64,000 nt of DNA from Shiella aurantiaca (GTDB taxonomy: Bacteria; Bacteroidota; Bacteroidia; Cytophagales; Cyclobacteriaceae), in assembly GCA_030412945.1 (NCBI GenBank), contig JAUHJS010000007.1:216127-280126 (forward strand), read 5' to 3'. This document shows, piece after piece, positions 25,509-33,587 of the stretch (position 1 is the first letter of the stretch; every line of letters starts with the position of its first letter). The position numbers and the translations under genes are program-made. The notes beneath the pieces are model-generated. The model saw only the letters and a list, made by a program, of their open reading frames with translations, did no database searches and was not told the DNA's origin.

Positions 25509-27485
25509 TTAATAGCTAAAATTCAAGGTGCTTAATCCGTTTTGTACTTCCGGTGCCGACATAAATAAGTCCCACAAAAGTCCTGTCCGGTGGTTTTCAA
25601 TCATAATAATGATGGGGCCTTGGTCGATGGCCAGGTAGGAATCGGCCACCCAGCCTTCAGTGAGGTCATAGGCATCGTAAAAACCATATTCCCCCCAAAG
25701 TCGGTCACCAATGCCGTAGTAGAAGAAGTGCAAGGCTTGCATGGATTCTTCGGGCGTGTAAGGAAAGGAGGAAAGGGCAGCCGTAGGCGTAATTACCCCT
25801 TGGTCGTTATTAGGTGCATGCGCACTGTAGCCTTCTGGATTATCAGAGGCCGTAAGCCCCCAGCTTTGCTCCGAATAGCCCACAAAATCTTGGGGATTAT
25901 CTATACAATAGGCACGGTTGATTAAGGTATGGTTGCGGTTTTGTTCCCAATAATTGGCATAGTCATCCGATAGATTGCGCGGGTCGAGGCCAAGGAAGGA
26001 ATAATGGGTGAAGAACAAAGGTCCTCCCCGGTCTTCACCTAAAGGAAGTGTAATGTCATAAAAGGAGTTACCATTTTGTATGCCCCCATTGCGGGCATAG
26101 CCTTCGTGGTACACACTCGGTGCAATGCCATGGGTAGTGGAGGAGGCCGCCAGCACATAGGTAATCAGGGTTTCATTGTGCCCACGGATAGGCATATTCA
26201 TGGCCCAGCCCACAGTGGGTGACCAATGCCAATAGAGTACATTTTGCCCTTCGCGGGTGTACCAATCCCATTCTATGGTGTTGAGTAGGTTATTAATCGC
26301 ATCGATAAGGGCACTTTCGGTGGCTTCATTGGGATTGAGGTATTGACGAACCGTTATCAGGCCTTGGGCCATAAAGGCGGTTTCTACCAAATCGCCTCCA
26401 TTGTCATTGGTACTGAATGGAATAGTAGCTCCGGTGTTGCCATCCATCCAGTGCGGCCAGACACCATGATGACGGTCTGCAGTGCCCAGAAAAGTGACAA
26501 TCTTTTCCCAACGCGCTATACCTTCGGCACGGGTGATAAAATTGCGTTCAATACCCACGATAAGCGCCATCAGGCCAAAACCTGAGCCTCCAATGGTGAC
26601 GGTATTGCCGGAAGTGTTTCGCTCACGCGCGAGTCCCGAATGGGGGTGGGCGAAATCCCAGAAATAGGCGAAAGTGCGTTCTTGCACCAGTGTGAGCAGG
26701 CTTTCATCATCTATTAGTGGAAATTTAGGCGTATCACTGCCTTGGGTATAAAAAGGAAGGTTGAGGCCTTCGAAAATCTCCTCGTTTTGGCCTTCTATCC
26801 CCGTGAGGGCAAAAAGGGTATATTTATTCCAGTCGAGTAATGCCTGATCCGTACTTAGGCTTACAGTGCGTGCATCCTCCGATAGCGCCATATTGAGGGG
26901 AATGGATTGCCCTTGTGCGCTTACTAAACGTAGACTTTGCGCATTGACACTTTCCGGTGCCACTGGAGCGGAAAAGTACAGGCTTAGCTGAGGTTGAAGA
27001 GAAATGTTTTGTACCCGATTGGCTTGCAGAGCCTCTTGCTCATCAATGGTGAGGGAAAGAAGCCTAAGTACATCAGCCTCCGTTTGGAAGGAAAGTTGGA
27101 GGCCCGGGAAAGTTTCTTGATTGATTCCACGTAGTGCATCTGAAATGAACAAGGTAAATGTGGTATTACCCGGTAAGTTCTCTTGAGGCAGTAGGGAAAC
27201 GGTTTGGTTATTGTCTAAATATTCTACCCGTACAGAAGTGGGTGTTTCGCCTTTCATAAGGCTAATGGCAGTAGGAACACTGCCGGTATCTAAGGGACTA
27301 TTGAAGCGGATAACAATAGCTTGGTCTTTGGGAGCACCTTCTGTGGTGACATCAGCGGATAGGGAAAGGGGAAAAGTGCCCAACGACACTGAGCGTAGCT
27401 GAAGCTGTCCGGCACGAGGCTCTTCAGGCTTTTGCTTGCAGGCCAGGAGTAAAAAAAGGAAAAGATAAAAAAAGGATGATCTCAT
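25509..27485 (-). CDS. Ig-like plus GH144-type glucanase lipoprotein
   Basis: I start at ATG 27485 (658 aa), which gives a clean lipoprotein signal MRSSFFYLF...LLLACKQ; the upstream extension is not signal-like. Two Ig-like domains (about residues 35-135 and 145-240; typical INQETFPGLQLSFQ and NEEIFEGLNLPFY strand ends) precede a glycoamylase/GH144 barrel (about 255-658). That barrel is clearly homologous to the next gene: HPHSGLARER, FGLMALIVGIERNFITRAEG, GVWPHWMDG, NGGDLVETAFMAQGLI, DQGPIIIMIENHR. The Ig modules probably hold the catalytic domain away from the outer membrane. A 68 bp gap separates it from the LamG gene. Confidence 0.85.
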   Translation of the reverse strand: MRSSFFYLFLFLLLACKQKPEEPRAGQLQLRSVSLGTFPLSLSADVTTEGAPKDQAIVIRFNSPLDTGSVPTAISLMKGETPTSVRVEYLDNNQTVSLLPQENLPGNTTFTLFISDALRGINQETFPGLQLSFQTEADVLRLLSLTIDEQEALQANRVQNISLQPQLSLYFSAPVAPESVNAQSLRLVSAQGQSIPLNMALSEDARTVSLSTDQALLDWNKYTLFALTGIEGQNEEIFEGLNLPFYTQGSDTPKFPLIDDESLLTLVQERTFAYFWDFAHPHSGLARERNTSGNTVTIGGSGFGLMALIVGIERNFITRAEGIARWEKIVTFLGTADRHHGVWPHWMDGNTGATIPFSTNDNGGDLVETAFMAQGLITVRQYLNPNEATESALIDAINNLLNTIEWDWYTREGQNVLYWHWSPTVGWAMNMPIRGHNETLITYVLAASSTTHGIAPSVYHEGYARNGGIQNGNSFYDITLPLGEDRGGPLFFTHYSFLGLDPRNLSDDYANYWEQNRNHTLINRAYCIDNPQDFVGYSEQSWGLTASDNPEGYSAHAPNNDQGVITPTAALSSFPYTPEESMQALHFFYYGIGDRLWGEYGFYDAYDLTEGWVADSYLAIDQGPIIIMIENHRTGLLWDLFMSAPEVQNGLSTLNFSY

Positions 27486-27553
27486 GAAAAGGAAAAGAGA
27501 AAAGAAGGGCGCCTTGCGGCTACCCTTCTGTAAAACTAACACACAAACATTGC

Positions 27554-28813
27554 TTAGTTACCTGCTACGGATTCGTACATTAAACGAATCTCGTCAGCAG
27601 TCAAAGGCTTGTGGAAGATGCGCACTTCATCCAAAGATCCTTTGAAGTGGTTGGAAGTAGGGAAATCATAGCCACCCCAAGGTTCAGCATCCCACATGGT
27701 GCCTGCTCTGGATTGGATAAAACCAAAAGCAAGCTCATTTACCACATCCGGCTCGATACCGCCATATTTCATACCTACTACCGTTCTCTTGGCATCGCCT
27801 TCAGGCCATAAGTTGAAATCTTGACTCTTCATCAATTCACCATTGATGTACATGGTTCCTTTTTTGGTGGTTCCATCATACATACATACCACATGCGCCC
27901 ATTTGTCTTTCAAAAGTCCAGCTACGCCACCAGTGGTAGTCAAGTCTTTCACGAAATCCCAACCTTGCCATCCGCCATTGTCTTTGTCTTGTCCATTTCC
28001 GGGAAACCAAAGGTCTTCAGAAGCGGTTTCGCCATTTCCTAGTTCATAACGTCCGGCCAATTTACAAGAACCAAAATCACCGGGGATTTCAAATTGCATA
28101 CCATAGAAGGCACCAAGTCCTAGGACAAAATGCCCGGCAGGGTTGCCGTTTGCATCGGTGTGGTCAGAGCTGGCTTTCACCCAGAAGCTGATGGTGAAAT
28201 CGCTGGTGTTCATCAATTGGTCACCATTGGGAATCTCCACGATGGTGGCATCTCCATCAAATACAGCTGCTTTGTTGGCTGCCCCGGTTGGGTCTGCTCC
28301 AAAGCTTAGGGCTACTACGCCACTGGCTGTAGGGTCGAAAGTACCGATAGCATCATTGGCATCGCCATCGAAAGGCCAGTAGGCAAAGGTTCCGGCAGGA
28401 ACAAAGAATCCGGCCGTAGAGAAGGTACGGGCAGTTGCCGGCAATACATCGCCATCTGCCGCTACCACTTTAGCCAAATTAAGTTCGTACAATGCACCGC
28501 TACCCAATCCTTCGGAAGTAATGGTGACGGTAGTACCATCTACACTGGTGTTGATGGTGAAATTGGCATTGTCATAATCTTGCAAAAGGGTAATTTCAAG
28601 GTCGCTGGCGCTCACTTCCTTCGAGAAGGTAGCCACGATAGAAGCATCTGCAGGCACACCTGTGGCAGTGGTGGCCCCGTTGAGGTCAATATCTCCGGCC
28701 GTAAGGCTCACGAGAGTAAAGGCTACGGGTTCGTCTTCATTGTCGCAAGCATACATAAATACAGTGGCGGCCATTGCGCATGACCATAAGACTGATTTGA
28801 ATACATTTTTCAT
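27554..28813 (-). CDS. LamG-domain surface lipoprotein, candidate glycan-binding protein
   Basis: A 419-residue lipoprotein (lipobox FMYACDN) with an N-terminal Ig-like domain (about 30-135; TFSKEVSASDLEITL) and a C-terminal concanavalin-like LamG domain (about 145-415; FAYWPFDGDANDAIG, FTISFWVKAS, WAHVVCMYDGTTKKGTMYINGEL, SLDEVRIFHKPLTADEI). The LamG fold commonly binds sugars. The position directly after SusD is where surface glycan-binding proteins are encoded in such operons. No catalytic residues are evident, so binding is the likely role; a laminarinase-like activity cannot be excluded but is not supported. Confidence 0.8.
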   Translation of the reverse strand: MKNVFKSVLWSCAMAATVFMYACDNEDEPVAFTLVSLTAGDIDLNGATTATGVPADASIVATFSKEVSASDLEITLLQDYDNANFTINTSVDGTTVTITSEGLGSGALYELNLAKVVAADGDVLPATARTFSTAGFFVPAGTFAYWPFDGDANDAIGTFDPTASGVVALSFGADPTGAANKAAVFDGDATIVEIPNGDQLMNTSDFTISFWVKASSDHTDANGNPAGHFVLGLGAFYGMQFEIPGDFGSCKLAGRYELGNGETASEDLWFPGNGQDKDNGGWQGWDFVKDLTTTGGVAGLLKDKWAHVVCMYDGTTKKGTMYINGELMKSQDFNLWPEGDAKRTVVGMKYGGIEPDVVNELAFGFIQSRAGTMWDAEPWGGYDFPTSNHFKGSLDEVRIFHKPLTADEIRLMYESVAGN

Positions 28814-28863
28814 TGTAATAATAGTTAAGTGTAATTATTGAAGTTTTAGTTGTGTGCTAAGCA

Positions 28864-30357
28864 TTATTCCCATTGCGGGTTTTGTGGCCATCGATTTCCG
28901 GTCAAATCCAGCTCGATTTGTGGGATGGGCAATAGCTCGTGTTTGCCACTTACGAAACCCAGCGGCCCCAATATGCTATTGGCCCGATTGGTACGAACCA
29001 AGTCCCAGAAACGATGGCCTTCCATGGCTAATTCATGGCGTCTTTCCTCGAAGATGATGTCGCGAAGGAGTGCTTGGTCGGTTTCGGTAATGTCTGGCAA
29101 TAAGGCATTGTTGCCTCCGCGTGCCCGCTCGCGTACTTCATTCAAGTAATCGAGGGCTAAGGGCACATTACCTGTTTCATTGAGGGACTCAGCGGCCATC
29201 AGCAATACATCCGCATAGCGTATAAAGCGCCTGTTGTGCCCAAAAGAAGGAGGAACGGTAGAGCCAGGTGTCCATACTTTTTGGTTATAACATTCTATTT
29301 CTACCAGATTTCCGTCTTCATCGGTGGTTTCATCGGGTGTTTGTGAATCACCTGCTATCAGGATGCCATCCAGTTCTTCACCTAAAAAGATGACTGTGGC
29401 TTCCATACGCGGGTCATCGGTTTCAAAGGAATTCATCAAATCGAGGGATGGACGATTGAAGCCCCAGCCACGATTTGGCGTGCCGCGCACTCCTTGAACG
29501 TTACCATATTGATTGCCCCCATTTTCCAGTCCTTCCTGACCGAAAGCACCCACCTCAAATACGGATTCAATCCCATGTTCCCCTGCCTCACTGTTGGCAT
29601 CGGCAAAGTTCTCAAACAAATCATATTGCCCCGAATTGATTACTTCTTGCGCCCAACGGGCGGCTTCGGGGAAGTTTCCTTGAAATAAGTATACCCGGGC
29701 GCGCAAGGCCTTGGCGGCTCCTTTGGTGGCGCGACCCAAATCTGCGATTGGGTATTCCGATTTTTCGGGGAGATTGGCAATGGCCTCTTCAAGGTCTTCG
29801 TGAATGAGTTCATATACTAGCGCCTTACTGCTCCTTTCCGCATCAGTTACGGGCAATGTGGTGGTGATAATGGGCACATCGCCCCAGGCACGAACCAGAT
29901 CAAAGTAGAAAAAGGCACGTAAGAATTTGGCTTCCGCTACATAGCGGTCGCGCAGGTCTTCGTCCATAGTAATATCAGGCACATTTTCTATCACTACGTT
30001 GGCGCGCTGCACCCCTTGGTAAAGGGCATTCCACCAGCGGGAAATATTGCCTTCGGTGCTGATGTGGGTAAAGGTGTCATAAGGCCCCACGGTGGCCGCA
30101 CCATCCGATGGATTGCTTCCTTTGTGCGCATCATCCGACATAATGTCCATAATAGGAAAAAGCCCGAAATGAAACTCGTTGAAGCGCAGGGTATTATAAA
30201 TGGCATTGGTGGCTAATAGCGCATCCTCTGCCGAAGTAGGGAAATTACTTTGTGTAATCTGCCCCTGTGGGGGGAGTTCTAAGAAATCCTTACAGGAAAC
30301 CAAGCCAAGGATGGCAAGGCTAAGGGTTAATTTTTTGCGGATATTACTTGTCTTCAT
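28864..30357 (-). CDS. susD: SusD-family surface glycan-binding lipoprotein
   Basis: I start at ATG 30357 (497 aa); the upstream extension overlaps susC. The lipoprotein signal ends LVSCKDFLELPPQGQI, the typical start of RagB/SusD proteins. TPR helices with RDRYVAEAKFLRAFFYFDLVRAWGDVP, the family block ATKGAAKALRARVYLFQGNF, and the C-terminal IIFEERRHELAMEGHRFWDLVR are all diagnostic. SusD forms a lid over its SusC partner and hands over oligosaccharides. It starts 10 bp after the SusC stop, as expected for a cognate pair. Confidence 0.96.
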   Translation of the reverse strand: MKTSNIRKKLTLSLAILGLVSCKDFLELPPQGQITQSNFPTSAEDALLATNAIYNTLRFNEFHFGLFPIMDIMSDDAHKGSNPSDGAATVGPYDTFTHISTEGNISRWWNALYQGVQRANVVIENVPDITMDEDLRDRYVAEAKFLRAFFYFDLVRAWGDVPIITTTLPVTDAERSSKALVYELIHEDLEEAIANLPEKSEYPIADLGRATKGAAKALRARVYLFQGNFPEAARWAQEVINSGQYDLFENFADANSEAGEHGIESVFEVGAFGQEGLENGGNQYGNVQGVRGTPNRGWGFNRPSLDLMNSFETDDPRMEATVIFLGEELDGILIAGDSQTPDETTDEDGNLVEIECYNQKVWTPGSTVPPSFGHNRRFIRYADVLLMAAESLNETGNVPLALDYLNEVRERARGGNNALLPDITETDQALLRDIIFEERRHELAMEGHRFWDLVRTNRANSILGPLGFVSGKHELLPIPQIELDLTGNRWPQNPQWE

Positions 30358-30367
30358 GGTCAAAAAA

Positions 30368-33334
30368 TTAAAAAGTAACACGAATTCCGGTGGAGTACAT
30401 GGCACTAAAAGGATAGCCCCCGAGGTCGATGCCACTGTTGATAGGGTCGCCCAAAATTTCGGGGTTGTATCCGGTAAAAGGACTCAGCGTGAACACATTG
30501 GTGCCGCTCACAAAGAAGCGCACTTGTTGGGCTTTGAGGCGGTTAGTCATACCTTCGGGGAGACTATAGCCCAAGGTGATATTGCGCAAGCGGAAGAAGG
30601 AACCGCTTTGCACAAAGAAGGAAGAAGGCAGGTAGTTGTAGCCACCTTGGCTGGCCCTTGGCTCGGTATTGCTGGTGTTTTCTCCCGTCCAGCGATTGGC
30701 TACGTGTTGTTCATAATTGTAGAGGTCGGGGCGGATGGTTTCTTTGATATTATAAATATCGTTACCTCTTTGCCCTTGAAAATCAATAGCCACGTCCCAT
30801 CCTTTATACTCTGCGCCCAAATTAAAAGCATACAATAAGCTTGGAATAGGAGAGCCAATATAGGTTCGGTCGGCATCGGTAATCTGCCCATCTTCATTGG
30901 TGTCTACAAACCTAAGGTCACCGGGAAAGGCATCCGAGCGATGCGGATAGGCATCCAAATCAGATTGGTTTTGAAATACACCATCTACTTCATAGCCATA
31001 GAAAGCCCCAATGGGTAAGCCCACGCTGCTTCGGGTGGTGCCGGCCCCATTGGTTAGAAAGTCATCATCGCCATTGGTGCCCCGCACTTTAAGTACTTCG
31101 TTGTGGAGAGTGTTTCCCAAGACGCCCACACTGTAATTGAGGTCGCCAATGCTATTGCGGTATCCTAGGTTAAATTCCAGCCCTTGGTTAAGCACCTCGG
31201 CCGAATTGGTCGTAATGGAGGCACCGCTGCCGTTTCCATAATATCCCGGGATGGGTAAGTTAATCAAGATATCATAGGTGATTTTGCGGAAAAACTCCAG
31301 TTCGGCACTCAAGGTGTTTTCCCAGAAGGCCATTTCTACTCCGGCATTGAACTGCTCCGTGCTCTCCCAGCGCAGGTCGGGATTTCCGGCACTGGAGTAA
31401 GTTTGACCGGGAATGATAGCATCCTCTGGCCCGAAAACCGCGTTGATGCCATTGCCCACCAAAGAATATTGGCGGTCGTAAGGGATTTTGTCGTTCCCGA
31501 TTACGCCCCAGCTGGCTTTTAGTTTTAAATTGGTGATGGCCTCATACGGACTCATAAAGGCTTCATTGATTATGTTCCAGCCTACCGCCACAGCCGGGAA
31601 AAGAGCAAAGCGATTGGTAGTGGGGAATTTCGAGGAGCCATCTCTGCGTAGCGTTGCCGTCAGTAGGTAGCGATTGTTGAAGCTGTAGTTGACCCGAAAA
31701 AGCTGGGAAAGCATGGAGAAATAATTGCTGCCGTCTACGCCATTGCCTACTTCATTGGGGTTGATATTGTTGGGGTTGATGTACCAAAAATCCGGAGTAT
31801 CACGCACGAGGCTAAGGGCAGGCAGGTTGACAAATTCGGAAGTGGATTTTTGTGCTGTAAAGCCTGCTAGCGCATCTAAGCGGTGCAGGCCTATTTCTTT
31901 TTGGTAGCTGAGGGTATTTTCCCATAACCACGAGAGGCGGTTGTAGAATCCTTTGTTCAAGCGGCTCAGCGGATTTTGCTGCTGCGGAGAAACAAAGAAT
32001 TCGGGGGTAAAGCTTTCAGAAGAGCTGTAGTCTACCTCTATCCCATAGCTGCTTTTAAATTGAAGTCCTTCGATAAGGTCGAGGGTGAAATAGGTATTGC
32101 CAATGCTTCTTAGGCCTTGATTAAAACTGTTGGTATATTCAATGTCAGCCAGAGGATTTCCCGTGCCGGGAATTTCGGCAAAGCTGCCATCGGCATTGTA
32201 AGGCTCCAGTACCGGCCAGGCCCTATAGGCAATGAAAACTACATTATTATTAGTGTTTTGTGCCTTGAAGGGAGTTAGGGTGATATTGGTTCCTAGCTGA
32301 AGACGGGAAGACAACTGATAGGAATTATTGAATTTTACGGTCAGGCGTTCGAACTGCGATTTCGGAATAATTCCCTCGTGCTTGAAATAGCCGGCTCCTA
32401 AGTAGTATTGTCCTTTGTCGCTGGCTCCCGTGGCCGATAACTGGGCATTCAGGATGGGAGCTTCCAACCCATCTTTAAAAATAAGATCCTGCCAATCGGT
32501 ATTAGGCACTAGGTCGATATTATTATAAGAACCCGGGCGCAACTCATTGGCTACGGTGGCAAATTCCCGGCCATCTAAGAGAGCGATGCGTTTTTGAAGT
32601 TTTTGTATGCTGTAATCTGCGGAAAAGTTGATGGTAGGAGCCACTTGCCCTTTCTTGGCGCGCTTGGTGGTGACGATAATAACTCCGTTTGCTCCACGTG
32701 AACCATAGATAGCCGTGGCGGAGGCATCTTTCAATACATCCATAGCTTCAATATCGGCTGCATTTAGGAAGTCAATATTGTCGAGGATGACGCCATCTAC
32801 CACAAAAATGGGATTGGAATTATTAAAAGTACCCACTCCCCGCACGCGAATCACCGCCCCTGCACCCGGTGCGCCACCTGCATTGCTAATTTGTACGCCC
32901 GCCACCTTGCCTTGTAAGCCTTGTAGTGGAGAGGAGGAGGGGATTTTGGTGAGTTCGCTACCCTTCACACGTGCCACCGAGCCGGTGAGGTCACTCTTTT
33001 TCTGTGTACCATAGCCCACCACCACGATTTCGTCTAATTGCTGGGTATCGTCTTCTAATTGTACGTCAATCACGCTTCTACTTCCTACTAGGGTAGTAAA
33101 AGTCTTAAACCCCAGAAAAGAGAATTGTAGCTGCGCGCTATCCCTCTCTACTACTAAGGAGAAAGACCCGTTGATATCCGTTACAGTGCCTTGGTCGGTG
33201 CCGAGCAGCCGTATGTTTACCCCGGGAAGCGTTTCTCCCGATGTGGCCGATGTGACCGTACCTTTTACGTTCCTTTGTGCCAAAAGGGAAAAAGGAAGTA
33301 GGGAAAAAATCCCTATTACTAGCAAATGCCTCAT
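30368..33334 (-). CDS. susC: SusC-family TonB-dependent outer-membrane transporter
   Basis: The 988-residue protein has a signal peptide ending LLAQR, then a carboxypeptidase-regulatory-like domain (NVKGTVTSATSGETLPGVNI...LLGTDQGTVTDINGSFSL). Next come the plug domain with the SusC-typical TQQLDEIVVVGYGTQKKSDLTGS and the VFVVDG-like segment, and a long beta-barrel ending in the terminal aromatic strand (STGIRVTF). It imports oligosaccharides across the outer membrane using TonB energy. It is the first gene of the utilisation operon, with a palindromic regulatory site just upstream of its ATG. Confidence 0.97.
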   Translation of the reverse strand: MRHLLVIGIFSLLPFSLLAQRNVKGTVTSATSGETLPGVNIRLLGTDQGTVTDINGSFSLVVERDSAQLQFSFLGFKTFTTLVGSRSVIDVQLEDDTQQLDEIVVVGYGTQKKSDLTGSVARVKGSELTKIPSSSPLQGLQGKVAGVQISNAGGAPGAGAVIRVRGVGTFNNSNPIFVVDGVILDNIDFLNAADIEAMDVLKDASATAIYGSRGANGVIIVTTKRAKKGQVAPTINFSADYSIQKLQKRIALLDGREFATVANELRPGSYNNIDLVPNTDWQDLIFKDGLEAPILNAQLSATGASDKGQYYLGAGYFKHEGIIPKSQFERLTVKFNNSYQLSSRLQLGTNITLTPFKAQNTNNNVVFIAYRAWPVLEPYNADGSFAEIPGTGNPLADIEYTNSFNQGLRSIGNTYFTLDLIEGLQFKSSYGIEVDYSSSESFTPEFFVSPQQQNPLSRLNKGFYNRLSWLWENTLSYQKEIGLHRLDALAGFTAQKSTSEFVNLPALSLVRDTPDFWYINPNNINPNEVGNGVDGSNYFSMLSQLFRVNYSFNNRYLLTATLRRDGSSKFPTTNRFALFPAVAVGWNIINEAFMSPYEAITNLKLKASWGVIGNDKIPYDRQYSLVGNGINAVFGPEDAIIPGQTYSSAGNPDLRWESTEQFNAGVEMAFWENTLSAELEFFRKITYDILINLPIPGYYGNGSGASITTNSAEVLNQGLEFNLGYRNSIGDLNYSVGVLGNTLHNEVLKVRGTNGDDDFLTNGAGTTRSSVGLPIGAFYGYEVDGVFQNQSDLDAYPHRSDAFPGDLRFVDTNEDGQITDADRTYIGSPIPSLLYAFNLGAEYKGWDVAIDFQGQRGNDIYNIKETIRPDLYNYEQHVANRWTGENTSNTEPRASQGGYNYLPSSFFVQSGSFFRLRNITLGYSLPEGMTNRLKAQQVRFFVSGTNVFTLSPFTGYNPEILGDPINSGIDLGGYPFSAMYSTGIRVTF

Positions 33335-33342
33335 AGACTAAC

Positions 33343-33371
33343 AGTATTTTCGAAAACGTTACCAAAATACT
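33343..33371. promoter_or_regulatory. Inverted repeat and cre/LacI-like operator upstream of susC
   Basis: Perfect 8 bp arms, AGTATTTT at 33343-33350 and AAAATACT at 33364-33371, flank a 13 bp centre, 9 bp upstream of the susC ATG. The core CGAAAACGTTACCA (33351-33364) matches 13 of 14 positions of the classic LacI-family cre consensus TGWAARCGYTWNCW. This suggests a regulator-binding site for the glucan operon. No LacI-family gene is in the window. The rest of 33372-33587 is AT-rich with no gene. Confidence 0.5.
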
Positions 33372-33587
33372 CTAGCCGAATGGCTTTGTTTACAATAAAT
33401 TCAAGTTTTCTGTGATTTTAGAAGAAAAGTGATACGCTTTTTCGCAAGATTTTTCACGGATGAAAAACATTAATTTCAATCGATTACAGAGCTATTTTAG
33501 GGAATTATCCCCAATTTTTTTTCACAATAAAAACAAGAATCACCTAGGGAGCATTTTATAGGAAAAATTCAATTAGTTCCCTGCTAT

